Shown here piece after piece: positions 46,508 through 58,395 of a stretch of DNA of 64,000 nt. The notes under the pieces were generated by a model. It made no database searches. It was not told the DNA's origin and was given only the letters and a program-made list of their open reading frames with translations. Numbering within the stretch: position 1 is the first letter of the stretch; each line of letters opens with the position of its first letter. The DNA comes from Vitrella brassicaformis. Lineage: Eukaryota; Sar; Vitrellaceae. The translations under genes and the position numbers were made by a program. The DNA lies in the NCBI GenBank assembly GCA_001179505.1, contig CDMY01000656.1, positions 156,636-220,635 on the forward strand, given 5' to 3'.

Positions 46508-49344
46508 ATGACATCTGCGTCGCATCACCAGACCGTCTTGCACTTAGACGTCGACGGTGAGAAGGATCCACAACAACTATTGCTTGCTGTGTTTGAATGG
46601 TGACTGTCCCTGCCGTCCCCGTGTGTGCGCCTGTGTGCTGTCAGCTTTTTATGTCGAGGCTGAGCGGCTGCGTCATCCGCATCTCAAGGGAAAGCCTGTG
46701 GCAGTCTCACAGGTGGGTGGGAAGAGGCAACAAGTTCTTTGCATTGCATGCCCCTCTGTTTGCCTGTCTGTCTGTCTGCCTGCCTCCCTGTGTGTGTGTG
46801 CATGCAGCACAACCGTGGCGGCTTTGTGGCTGTGTCGTATGAGGCAAAAGCAAAGGGCATCAGGAAGGGAGATGGGGCGGGGGTGAGCGACACAGTCGGA
46901 CGGATGAGAAAGCATAGACACCGATGACGAGTGAGTCAATCATCCTTCTTGTCTGTGTCTGTGTGTGCAGGAGAGGGGGCGGCAGGCGATTGAGTTCCTG
47001 CGGCATCGTCTGAGCCTCCAAGAGGTCTATCAGAAATGCCCAGACATCACCATACTCGTCATGGACGCACCATACTACCGGTCGGTCACCTCGAGAGTTG
47101 AGAAGGCCCTCCAGACACTGCAGCCGCAGCCCAACACCGACACGCACGTCAGCCCCTCGCCCAATCTTCGGCTGGTGGTGGAGAAGTGCAGCCTGGACGA
47201 TTTCCTCATCGACGCCACACGAGAGGTGGAGTGGATGATGCAGCAGATCGGCGATCAAGACACTGCAGGAAAAGCTGCAGACGCTACCCCACCCATCTAT
47301 CGGTCCCTTGAGGGCTTGTTCGCGGCATACGGCCTGCAGGTGTCATCGGCATCGAGTGGGGAGGAAGTCCACGGCCTGCTCGGGGCCACTACGTGGCTGC
47401 AGGCGGACGGAGAGGGGCTGCTGGCGCCCGAGAGGATCGCTGAGGCTGAGGATATATCATCGCTTTCCGTGTTGGATTGGTGTCGCGTGGCTTTCGCGGC
47501 GGTGGTCCGCAAGCACATTGCAAGGGAGCTGCCCGGCATGACATGCAGCGTGTAAGCGGAACTTGAGGAGTGAGGAATATTGCTAGTCCCTCAGACATCA
47601 TGGTCTCGTTGGTCTGTCTGTGTGGTGCAGAGGTGTGGCGCACAATAGGCTCCTGGCCACTCTGGCGACAAAGTACTCCAAACCGGTAGCATCGTGGTGG
47701 TGACGCAGCGCTGTGTCATGTGTTATGCTCTCTGTCGCAGGACGGTGCCACGTTGCTACGATGTGACTCTGGCGATGTGTTGGCCCTGCTGCAAGCAACG
47801 CCACTACAGTCTGTGCGCAACCTCAAGTGAGCACCATCCAGCCACACGCACCATACGTACCCACCCATCCATCCCTGTCCTTGGGGTGCGTGTGTGCCTC
47901 AGGGGTCAGCTTGGCCAGCAGGTGGTCGCCTTCCTCCGCGATGAATCCATCGACAGGCCGGTGGCATCAGCAGCAACCGCACAACAGCAGCAGCAGCAGC
48001 AGCAGCCCTCACCGCCCCAGGATGAGGACACTTCATCACACGAAGACGAGATCGACACTGCCATGCCTCCCGTGAGCACCTCCTCTCCATCCATGACGTG
48101 TCTTGCTGCTCTCGGCGACGCGCCAAAGGAGGCTCTCGTGCGGAAGTTCGGTGAGAGGGTGGGCGTGTGGCTGGCTGGGCTGGGGAGGGGGGAAGATGCG
48201 AACAACGTGACACCAAAAGGGCCACCCAAGACCATCATCACCGAGCGGTCATTCCCTCCCGTCAATGCGCTGTCGGCTGTGCGCAAGTGAGTGGACACGC
48301 GACGTTTGTTACTGATGTCATACTGTCTGTGTCGCGTGTGTGGCTGTCTTACGTAGGTGGGTCGAGGAGTTGAGTTGTGAGTTGCTTCGGCGGTTGATTG
48401 AGGACCATCAGACACACCACGGCAGGCTGCCCGCCAAGATGGTGGTTCGGTGGCGCAGAGGGTATGCGCAGAACGACGCAGGGCTCCCCTCCGGCATCAG
48501 GTCAGCGACGGGCGATCTCCCGCCCGCCTTTCCTGCCCTCATGCAAGAGGCATCTCGGCGACCCAACACCCCTCCGTAGGAACACTCGATCGCTTGTCTG
48601 GACACTGATCCGATTAGTTGACTGCCTGTCTGTCTGTCTGTCTGTCTGTGATACCACGCCAGATCGGAGCTTTCCACGTGGCCACGTGCCCTCGATCCAT
48701 TCAGCAACCACGCCCTCAATCTGCTGCTCTCATCCAACGGCTTCCCCTCATCCGTCCGAGCCGCAAACGACGCGCTGCCCAACCTCAACTTGACGCGTGT
48801 GGTAGTCGGCGCTACGAGCTTCAACAATGGGCTGGCCGACAGACAGGCGACACGCATCACTGACTTCTTCGGCAAGCGGCCGGCGCATGTGGATAAGGGG
48901 GATGGGGCGATGCCCGCCAAGCGCGTGAAGGCAGCAGAGAAGGGCGAGAGTGGTGTGGCAGCACAGGACAAGGGCTGTGATAGCCGAGACAGAAGGAGGC
49001 CTCCCCCAGAAGCAGCAGCAGCAGCAGCTGAGGCTGACGTGGTGGACCTTGCTACCGACGAGTATGACGGGGGAGATGAGGCGACCCAGGACAGCGATTC
49101 CGTGCGGTGCCCTGTCTGCAACCAGCGGATCAGCAGGGCGGCGATCGAGGCTCACGTGAATGGGCATTTCGACAAGCCAAGCAAGCCGGCACACAGCACG
49201 AGGGGGCGGCCATCTGGCGGTGGGGGTGGGGGTGGGGACAAGAGAAGAGGCGGGAGAAGAGGAAGAGGACAGGGCAGCAAGGGCAAGAGGACTAGTGAAG
49301 GGCAGGCGTCATTGGAGGCCTTCTGGGGGAGGAACAAGGGATGA
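46508..49344 (+). CDS. POLH: Y-family translesion DNA polymerase, Pol eta type
   Basis: Nine exons join in frame: 46508-46556, 46645-46712, 46808-46882, 46971-47551, 47631-47685, 47741-47826, 47903-48286, 48357-48575 and 48663-49344 (732 aa). Catalytic motif I is HLDVDAFYVEAE, followed by FVAVSYEAKAKGIRKGDG in the fingers. Motif III is CSLDDFLIDAT, where SIDE is usual, so the second carboxylate is Asp. GVAHNRLLATLATKYSKPDG is the expected palm/thumb motif. A polyGln run (8 Q) and linkers follow. A C-terminal CPVCNQRISRAAIEAHVNGH fits a UBZ ubiquitin-binding zinc finger of CX2C...HX3H type. The last residues include QASLEAFW, a PIP-box-like PCNA motif, and ITDFF at about 48.87 kb may be another. 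UBZ plus terminal PIP points to Pol eta, which copies past UV lesions. Pol iota and kappa have different tails. Confidence 0.87.
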
Positions 49345-49571
49345 ACATAGAGGGAGGACAGTCAGTTGTGTGGATGAATCAGCTGAGAGTCTTTGTACAG
49401 ATCGAGACAGTCAGTCGATTGTAGACACATGTGTGGCTGTAGGGAGGGGGCGGGGCCAGGGGGGTTTCCTGGAGTACAGCGGCCGACTGTCACTCTCTCA
49501 ATGATGAATGCACTGTCTGGTGTTGAGTAATGCCATCAAGACACGCACACACACACACACACACATCATCA
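49345..49571. other. Intergenic between convergent genes
   Basis: 227 bp, with (CA)n at 49541-49564. No gene. Confidence 0.6.
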
Positions 49572-51876
49572 TCACACCATCATCTCTTCCGTGGCTGCTC
49601 GAGAAGCGCCCGCCCCACTAGACGGGGGATTGGTTCCTGACGCCTCCCGCCTCATCAGCCACGTACTCACGCTCTTCGCCACCAGAGGAGCTGTGGGGGG
49701 CGTCTTGCCCGTCTGCACTGATGAGCCCAGGGTGTCGGATGACGCCTCAGGGGCCACCTTTCTGTTGCTGCGTAGTCTGGCGATGGGCAGTACCAATGTG
49801 CCGACTGGAGGGGTAGTGCTGCGGTCGGCGTCGGCCCTGCTGGGTGCACGAATCAGCTGCGAAAGACCTTCGTGTGCAACTGGTCGGACGCAAACAGACA
49901 GACAGACAGACAGACGAGAGGACAGAAGGGACATGGCAATCCATTGGCCGCTTTTTGGTGTCTCCCCTCACCCATCTTCGCGGCAGCCTTTCCAGTGGCC
50001 TTTGGTGGTGTCCTGTCTGGCGGTCGTCCGGTGTCCTCAGTGCCAGCCTCACTCTCGAGGACACGCGACTGCGTCTTGGACAGGTCTGGCCGCTTGTCGA
50101 TGGCCCGCTGGCTGGCGTCCTTCACCACAGACGTCAGGGGAATGTAGTACGCACACTCTGAAAAGGACAACGAACGCAGCCTGCTGTGTGTTTGGGGGTC
50201 TGCTGGTGCAGCTGGTGGTTACTTCTTACTAGTATTTCTGATCATGCGGAGCAGCGGGCTCTTGGACAAGACGGCGCCCACCTCCTCGGTGACCTTGCCG
50301 CGGCTCTCGCGATCTTTCACTGCACACAAACACAGAGGCACATGTGCAGAAAAGTCAGTCAGGTTGTCCAACCCTCCACACAATTTTGTCCACCAACCTG
50401 ATTTGGCGAGAGCCAGAATGTCTCGCATGGTCACTTGCGATAGGTGAGACTGAATACACGCACAACCAAATGAGAGAGAGAGGGATGGCCAAATTGCATC
50501 CGTGTGACCCACACATGGACAACCAATGGTTCATGGAGGGAGAACTACCCAGATGTCCCGCTTCTCGCTCTGACTCATGCGAATGGGGAATGACGACCTG
50601 AGACAGCGAGACACACACATACCATATATGCAGTTCATCCATCCATCCATCCGTTCATGTCTCTCGCACCCCACCGACCGACCCTTCGAAGAGTGGTTCG
50701 AATCTGGCACTTTCTGCCTCCCACTGACAGGCACTCTTGTCCTGCAAAGCCTGCCGCCGCTCCTCGTCCACACGAGCCCAGTGACGGTGACCAAGGAAGA
50801 CCTACACCACGTAGACAGGAACGCAAAGCAACGGACAGCGAATGTCGGTATCCCTGGTGTTCATTCGGCCCCTACCTTTCTTATTCTTGATTGGAGGAAG
50901 AATGCGGGAAAACAGGTATAGGGGAACTCATCGCACATCTGAGCAAACTCATCTGCATGAGAGTGGTCGGCGCAGGAGGGAGAAGAATGAATGCATGTCT
51001 CAGCCAGCCTTCGGGTTTGCAGTGTGTCGACAGCTGGGCGCACCGACCGAAGTACAGTCTGTTCCACTTGCCCTCGCGGAAGAGGAATGGCACTCGATGG
51101 ACGTTGCGGCCGAACACCTTGTATGCCAGCCGCTGCTCTTGGTGCAGCACCGTGAAATGCACGTACTGATCAAACTCTTTCTAGGTCGATGCAGACAGAC
51201 ACCGAAGAGTGAAGGAAACCATATCACGTTGTGGTGTTCTGTGCGTGGCTGCCGTGGCTGACCTTTGTGATGTATCCATTGCGGTCGTCATCGATCACCA
51301 TGAAAACAACTGTACAGTGCAGGCAGGCCACGGACACACATGTATGGACCCTTTTGCGAATGTCTGTGCCTCAGCTTTGCAAGGGCCCGCACACTCACAC
51401 TGCAGCAGTTCTTCCCTGTTGAGAGCACAGTAGCACGAGAACGACACCAGAAAGTCCTCAAAACTGATGGTGTCAGAACCATTGCGGTCTGAGTGTCGCA
51501 ACAAACAGATAACAGAGGACGCACGCCACCCATGGTCAGCCATGCAATGGAATGCAATCGCCAAGCGTCCACACATGCATACCAGCAAACAGGAACAGAC
51601 CCGCCAGCAACATGTGCACGATGGAGCTCCGCTGCTCCCCTAGCAGCCGAAACACTTGGATCAAAGACAGGAACGTGTTGCAACTGAACCACAAACACTC
51701 AAACAACTCATAAGGCCTGATGGACAGACACGATGCGGCTTTCTGGCCCACTCTTTGTCGTGTCGCAAGAAGAGCCTCCACACTTTCGTCTGTGCCCTGC
51801 GGTCGACATTGAGGAGCAGCAGCAGCTCCTCCGCCTCCCTGTCGATAGGAGACACTGGCGCGTAGTTGCCCATCAT
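49572..51876 (-). CDS. EF-hand protein of unknown specific function
   Basis: About a dozen minus-strand exons start at ATG 51876 (MMGNYAPVSPIDREAEELLL; the second Met would give an N-terminal MGN) and end at 49572. The last exon is 49879-49572. Two EF-hand loops are seen: DRNGSDTISFED (about 51.46 kb) and DDDRNGYITKKE (about 51.29-51.18 kb). A helical part precedes them (FLSLIQVFRLLGEQRSSIV). After them come KEFDQYVHFTVLHQEQRLAY, FAQMCDEFPYTCFPAFFLQS, VTEEVGAVLSKSPLLRMIRN and a Ser/Thr-rich tail. Phases close exactly at every junction from 51.66 kb down. Between about 51.72 and 51.77 kb the frame changes, and only an unusually short intron (35 or 41 bp) or an indel would reconcile it. It is likely a calcium sensor or adaptor. 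Confidence 0.72.
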
Positions 51877-51954
51877 GCGAGACGCGGTGCCCCCACTGGC
51901 CCCCGGGCCGTCTAGACGGTCGCTCTCTTTCTTCCCCCCCAGCAGGCACCCCCC
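51877..51954. promoter_or_regulatory. Very short divergent promoter
   Basis: 78 bp separate the start codons of the EF-hand gene (minus) and the channel gene (plus). It includes a CT-rich run (CGCTCTCTTTCTTCCCCCCC) next to the channel start. Confidence 0.5.
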
Positions 51955-54900
51955 ATGGATGGCAAGTCCTCAGCGGATGCTGTTCCCATCGGCGTAGAGA
52001 TCCTGCTTCCATCACGGCCGCCGGTGCGAAAAGTGACCGACCTGCTGCAGTGGGATGCCGATGCGACCTTCCTTGATATGCTGAGCAAATTGAAGATGAG
52101 CGAGGACAAACCGAGTGACGGGTCAGGATCTGATCACATTCGTGTGGAGCTCGACGCATCCTCATCCGACGAGGACGGCTTGCACGTCGTGTGCAAAGTC
52201 GCCGTGAAGGTGAGCCGCTCGATTTCGTCTGACAAGGACGAGAGGGAAGAAAGCGCGAGGTTCCCTCCACTGGCCCATGGCAGCCATGCCGGAGGGCCAA
52301 TGCGGGCGCATGCCTGGCCGTTTCAATGGTTTGGTACGTGTACGTGTATCGTTGTAGGCACACATAGAGTGGATGTCTTTGTGTGTGTATGGCTGTTCGT
52401 TCCCTCAGATGTCTGTATTGGGGCCAAGCTGCGTCAGACAGTCCTCTCTCTTGACGCCAGGTTCATCCGATACACTGCTGCGGACAACCACACTCCCTCC
52501 ATCAGCGACAATGCACCGAGCGGGGACACATCCCGCACAATGATGGAGGACGTGCAGCTGCATCACCCCGAGCTCTCCGACATCAATGAAGAGGCGGTCC
52601 ACAAGCACTCTTACGGCCGCCACACCCACACCATGGGCTCCATGGCAACAATGGCCTCTCTCCCCGAGATATATGGCGCCGCCTCGCCCTCCCCCTACCA
52701 GCAGGCCGCCTACACCAGCATGGCCTTCGGCAGCGGAAGCACCCTCTCCATCGGCACCATGACGCCCCCCGTCGGCTACCACGGCATGACGCTGCAGCCG
52801 ATGCCCACACACAAGCTCTCTAGCGAGAAGCGTCGGCTCACCTTCAACATAGAGGAGTCGAGCGGCGATGAGGGCTCTAGCGATGAGGGCAACCACCCGG
52901 CAGGTCAGAGGGCCGAGAAAGGGGACACGAGCGGCCCTGCCACAGACCAGGATAATGAAAAGAAGACGAAAAGTCCTTCGCGTCTCTTCTCCGACCTGCG
53001 GCTGAGATACAGTCAGTCTGGCGGGCGGCTCACCACTGCGTTGGCGGCTGATGACGATGAGAGGAAGCGTGCGCTGCCCCCGCTGATTCTGGTGCCGGAG
53101 AAGCGCATGCCGTGGGACATCTGCTGCCTCCTTGTGATTTTCTACCAGACTATATTCATTCCATTCGGTGAGGAATGCGTCTCCGTGTCTGTCTGTATAA
53201 ATGTCTCACGTCCTGTGGATGCATCTCCATCCCCTCTGCCCTCTGTTTGTCAGATTTGGCGTTCGGCATTGACGGCACCCGATACGCTTACGTGTTTCTT
53301 ATATTGCACCACTGTTTTGACGTCTTGTGGGTTGTGGACATCTGCCTCAACTTCGTAACAGGTGCTGTAGAGAGACACTCCCTTCCTCCCTACTGACGTC
53401 ATCCCTCCCTCCATGTCTCCCTTCCCCCTTGGTACAGCGTATTACAACTATGAGCAGGCGTTGGTCATCGACCCGCGCCAGATCGCCAGGCATTATCTCA
53501 AAACCTGGTTCATCATCGGTCAGTCACCATTCCGGCCAACATACCGGTCAGAAAGGGAAACCAGTCTTTGCTCTTATTCTTGGTTGCTTGTCAGATCTGG
53601 TGGCGACCATTCCCTGGGAGCTGCTCTCCCACAGTGAGGCGGCCGCCTCCCCCAAGCTGCTGAGGCTGATGCGGCTGTTAAGTTCTCTCGCTTGCTGCGG
53701 ATCCTGAAGTTCCGAAACATCGTCAACCGCCTGCAGGATTTCCTCTTTGATACCACCTTCGTCGACTTCAAAGTCAGCCGTCCAACATTCCACCCACCTG
53801 TTGTACGTACGCATGTGCCTCCTTCTATTCTGCCATCAGTTTTTCCCTCTGGTGGTGGAGAGTTTCGAGATAGCCTTCTTGATGATAGTGGTAGCCCACT
53901 GGAACGCCTGCATCTTCTATATGGTCAGCACACGTGTGTCCACTGGACACGAACGCGCTTTATAGTCGCACGTGGGTGGGTGCCCTGTGTGTGCACAGGT
54001 AGGCACGCAGCGTGCGGTGACGGCAGCCGACCTGGGCCGCGAACTGCAAGACGGGACCCTCGGCTCTGGAGACCTCACCTGGGTCGAGTACTATGAACTC
54101 GACGCGGCAAACCTCTTCAGCCAGTAGGCGAGTCCTGCCTACTCATTTTCGTTTATACCTCGCTCTCTCCTTTGGATCGCCAGGTACGTTGCAGCGCTTT
54201 ACTGGTCGCTTACGACGCTCTCGACGGTCGGTTATGGCGACTTTGTGCCGCAGACGCGCAACGAACGGCTGTGAGTGATTGTGACGGTGCTGCTGGCGTC
54301 GGTGGTGTTCGCCTACCTGGTGTCATCCATCGCCTCAGTGGCCTCCAAATTTGGAGAGGAAAGGGCTCAGTACAGCAAGCAGGTCGATCTTATCACCAGG
54401 TCAGTCCGTCGGGCAAAAATGAGTGCGTGAGTGTGACTGGCTACTCTGCTTTGCGATGAAGGTATCTGCGTCTCCGCCGCGTGCCTTATGAGCTCCAGTC
54501 GCGCATCAAGCGATTTCTGGCCTACAAGTTCGAGAGCGAACAGACAACACAGATGGAGGGGGCGCTGTCATGCCTGCTGACGGACTCACTCAAGAACGAA
54601 GTGGTGACGCCAAGTGATCCGCAGCACGATCCCATGAGGCACCCTGTGATTGCATCTGTGTCTGCAGGCGTATGATGTATACCACACTACTCTGCGCGCC
54701 TTTCCTTTATTCGAGAGTGTGAAGCGACAGGTCATGACGCAGCTGTGCCGCATCTGCAAGTGCCGCATCATGGCGCGGGGTGACGTGCTTCTCAACGAGG
54801 GCGTCATCAGTCGGTCGATGTTCTTCCTCACAAAGGGCCGCATGATCGCCACCAGCCGCAACAACGCGCAAGAGGGGGAAGATGGCGAGTACGACTGTGA

Positions 54901-56878
54901 CGATGCGCTGTGCTCGCCATCGTTCTTCGGCGCCAAGAGCCTCTTTGAAGATCATGTACGTACGGATGCGTGTGGCCCGGTGTGGGTCGGCAGGCACGGC
55001 ATTGTGTGCGATTGATTGATGGGTCCATTATGGACAGGTGATGCGGGTGACGCTCAAGTGCGCGACCTTCTGTGACCTGGTTGAGATCGAGCGCGGCGAC
55101 CTGCTGTCTGTCGTCATGATGTTCCCAAAGTTGCAGAGGAAATACGTCACAATCGCCGAACAGGTATATATAGGTTGACTGACTCACAAGCTCCATCGTG
55201 TCTCTCTCTCCTCCTTCCTCTTTCAGGTGCGGGTAGGCGATTACCGTTCCCTAGAAGTCCGATGTTCTTACTGCGGGCCAGCGCGACATCGGACGGAGGA
55301 CTGCCCATACCGAGTGAGCTCTTTCCTGCCCCACAACCACTGCAAGACCAAGAGAAGCCTCTTCAGCGTCCATCGATCGTGTATGAGGCGGTGCTGCCCG
55401 TGTCTGTGGGGAAACAAGAGCAGCAGAAAGAAGACGCGAGAGTTCCCCGTCTCTTTTTCAACCGAGGGGCTCGACCAGATGGAACACGAAGCTTGCGACA
55501 AGGACGCGCCGATGGAGCAGCAGAGCAACGAGGACAGCACCACGGCTAATCCGACACCAATCAACCACAGTCCGCCCTCACGTTTCAGCATGTCCGGCCA
55601 GGGCGGCTCCTCGGCCGTCATGTGCAGGATCGACGAGAATGAAGTTTCCCTCGACACCATTTCAGAGAAGGGGTCGCCACTGACATCACGCCCAGCAACC
55701 TTCGCGAGACGGAAGAGTGCGTCCTCGTCTGACCTGCTCGCCGACAAGTCCCATCGGAGCAAGGCAAGGACGCGCCATGGCGAGAGGAAAGGAAGAGAGA
55801 AGGAGTATCGCATGGACAAGGAAGAGGGAGAGGTCAGCGGGTCGATCGATGACCTCAGAAACAACCGGCAAACCGTCACAGGTATATATCTTTTACCGCA
55901 TATGATGAATTGAAGATAGGGAAAGCCCTTGAAGGATCCAGCTCTTTCTTCTCTGCTCAGAACCGTCTCATGGCGAGGCTCGGCCCCGATCCAAAGGCCA
56001 ATCTGGCTCCTTCCTGTTCCGCACCTCCAACAGCGGAGTGTCCCAGCGATCGCGGGCATCGAAAGACTCCAGGCGGGCACCCAGCACAGCCAGCACCGGC
56101 CACTGGTCCCCAGCACGCGTCAAGGCCAAGCTGCAGCTGATGAGACGTCCCTTCGACGGACGGGCGAGGAGAGCGAGCTATCCCCGGACGTCCGATGGGC
56201 CGCCCTCGCCGATGGTAGTCCGGCGTCATCAAGTGCGGAGGTCCCAATCGCTGTACGAGCCGTGTGAGCCGAGTGAAATGGCTGTACAAGCCGCGATGAT
56301 GGCCGCCAGTTCACTCACACAGGTAAATGTACATGTCTCTCTTTCTCCCTCTCCATGCACACATGCAGCCACCATGGACAATGTAACTGAGCTCGTGCCT
56401 GGCTCCTTGTCTGTCTGCGCAGATGCCATCAGGGATATGCAGCAACGTGCCGATGGGAAGCTGTTTCCCCATGTCGGCCTCTCCTATCCCGGGGTTCTTT
56501 CCCCATGCCGGCCAGTACCCATACCCCGCCCTCACACACGCATCCCTCCCCTACCAGCATTACCGGCGGGCGTCGGTCGCCTCCCCCTCCCCATCTGGTG
56601 TCTCTCGCCACATGATGCCTGTCTTAGCCCACACACCCCTACAGCCATTCATGGTGCCGCCACAGCATGGTGTCTTGCACGGCGGGCTGACGCCACAAGA
56701 CACCATCGAGAGTGTGGAAAGGTTCCAGAGCGATAATGAGATGATCGAGTCGGAACCAAGTTTGCAGCAGCGGAACGGCCAGCAGGGGGATGATCATGGT
56801 GGGCGCAGGGGTGTGCATCGAGCGGCGTCGACGACAGAGCTGGACAAGCGGAGGCCATCTGATCGGGAGGCACAGTGA
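51955..56878 (+). CDS. CNG/EAG-type potassium channel, frame-disrupted in this sequence
   Basis: Fourteen exons: 51955-52333, 52409-53167, 53254-53361, 53438-53518, 53595-53772, 53840-53923, 53999-54123, 54184-54399, 54462-54603, 54668-54955, 55038-55163, 55227-55881, 55961-56322 and 56423-56878 (about 1320 codons). S1 to S6 are recognisable: [49 protein letters not shown], basic S4 [24 protein letters not shown], and filter TVGYGDF. A C-linker ([19 protein letters not shown]) and cyclic-nucleotide-binding-like fold follow. The fold has FFGAKSL where FGE is usual, as in EAG channels that do not bind nucleotide. A CX2CX4HX4C knuckle starts the tail. Two breaks: one base appears missing near 53678-53682 in S4, and TGA 54272-54274 interrupts S6 (after NERL). 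Total exon length is one base short of a multiple of three. The breaks could be errors or a decayed gene; clean splice sites favour errors. Confidence 0.85.
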
Positions 56879-57317
56879 CTGAGGGAGAGAGACACACGCG
56901 TTTTTTGCCAGCGTCATGTTTCGGTGTCTTTGTGGAAGAGGTTCAAGGTGTTCTGTGCGTATGAGTGGGTGTGCATTCTCTGTGTGCGTCGTGTTTGCTC
57001 TCCTTCCCGCACGTGGATTATTTTTCACTCAGTCATTTATCCGATATAGGTACATGCCCAACGCGACAGAGAGAGAGGGAAACCCATTCGTATGTCATTT
57101 TATGAAGGCCGCCAACATACATACATACGCACATTCATCCCATACGTGCCACAAGTGTGTGTTTTTGTGTGTCCATGGACAGACACCACAGCCGATGTAT
57201 GTCTTCTGATGGTATGTATCCACTTAACGCGCACCCGCCGACAGCCTCAAGAAAACCCCCTATGTAGCCGCATATCCACTATCGATGCACTAGCCTAGCT
57301 TGTCGCCCCTCCCCGGC
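56879..57317. other. Intergenic between convergent genes
   Basis: About 440 bp with short (CATA)n and GT-rich patches. No coding exon recognised. Confidence 0.55.
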
Positions 57318-58395
57318 TAATCCAGCAGATCGAATGAGCCGTAGTAGACGTAGTCACGCGTGTACTCGAGTCGGTATCGCCCACAGAACTCCCGGCGGGC
57401 ACATGACACCGACCTGACACGCACCAAGGACAAACGGACGGATGCCCATCGTTCTGCATGTTTGGTCGGGCTGGATGCCTACTCCCGTGCGTCTGTGTCG
57501 AATCCGCACATGTGGCCGTGTTCGTAGGCCTGCATCTCAGCCATGATCTCGCCAAACGTGATGCCCTTAGCCTGACACATGAATCACACAGTCGGACACA
57601 CGGCGACAGACATGGACACCCCGCCCCCCTCCCCCCCTCATTGTGCGTCTCGTCGCCCACCGGATCTTTCGCCTTGATGGCGAGCGCCAGGGATTGGTTC
57701 TCGCCGCACTCACCCAAAATTATGCCCTCCTCACCCTGGTTGCACTGCTCGTAGTCCTGCCAACCTACAAAACAACACACACACCCGGGTCGCAATATCT
57801 CCCTCCCCCCTCCCCCGGCCTCCCTCTCTCACGGCCTCTGAGGTCTCTGAGGGTGCGCTCCGACAGGGGGACGTTGGTAATGATCCTGCGATGCGAGGCA
57901 CAGCATTCTTAATCCTCTCTCTCTCGACCACCACATGATCTCACATCGATGGGTAGGGGTAGACTATTTTGGCCTTCCTCTCCTCAAACGCATACTTGTC
58001 CTCCTTGTACAGCCCCCCTGCCAGATGCACAAACTCTATCGGATCCCAGATGCCCCGCAACGAGATGACGGCGGGCTCCGACGGCCGTCGCCCATTCTTG
58101 ACCTTGACCTCAGCTAACACCTCCTGCGGAACAAGAGCATTTGGCCGGTGGTTGTCGCGTCACGCATCCATCCATCGTGGTTACCTTGAGGCGCCGCTCG
58201 TAGTCCTTCATCGCCAGCCTGCCCTTCTCGCGGGGCACCTGCTGATCTGCCGGCAAAAAGCTCATCGTTTGGCTTATCTATAAGACAACCGTGGGATCCT
58301 CGCCACCCGTGTTTACACTTTCCGGTCTTGGCTTGTCTGATCGCCGAACATCGTGTTGATGTATCCGGTGTTGATGATCTGATGTCCGTGTACAC
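57318..58395 (-). CDS. Uncharacterised protein, about 220 aa
   Basis: Minus-strand exons join in frame from ATG 58395: 58395-58317, 58246-58185, 58123 to about 57949, a small exon carrying IITNVPLSERTLRDLRG, one carrying WQDYEQCNQGEEGIILGE, one carrying KGITFGEIMAEMQAYEHG, and a last exon ending at TAG 57320-57318 (YTRDYVYYGSFDLLD). The chain from REKGRLAMKDYERRLK through VISLRGIWDPIEFVHLAGG to the end is well supported by phase. The first exon is not, because all three frames are open there. There is no signal peptide or membrane helix in the model. Compact, with many Tyr, Gly and acidic residues, it looks like a folded domain, but I do not recognise it. It lies beside a plastid-type BolA gene on the same strand. 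Confidence 0.6.

Noticed and set aside
54271-54339. A 69-bp GTGAGT...CCTCAG intron that would remove the TGA in the channel
   Set aside because: It has good splice signals and typical length, but it would delete S6 and throw the C-linker out of frame. The sequence on both sides and within is clearly coding in one frame apart from the TGA.
55263-55304. Retrotransposon gag remnant (zinc knuckle)
   Set aside because: No reverse transcriptase, integrase or LTR nearby, and the motif is in frame within a channel exon with proper splice sites.
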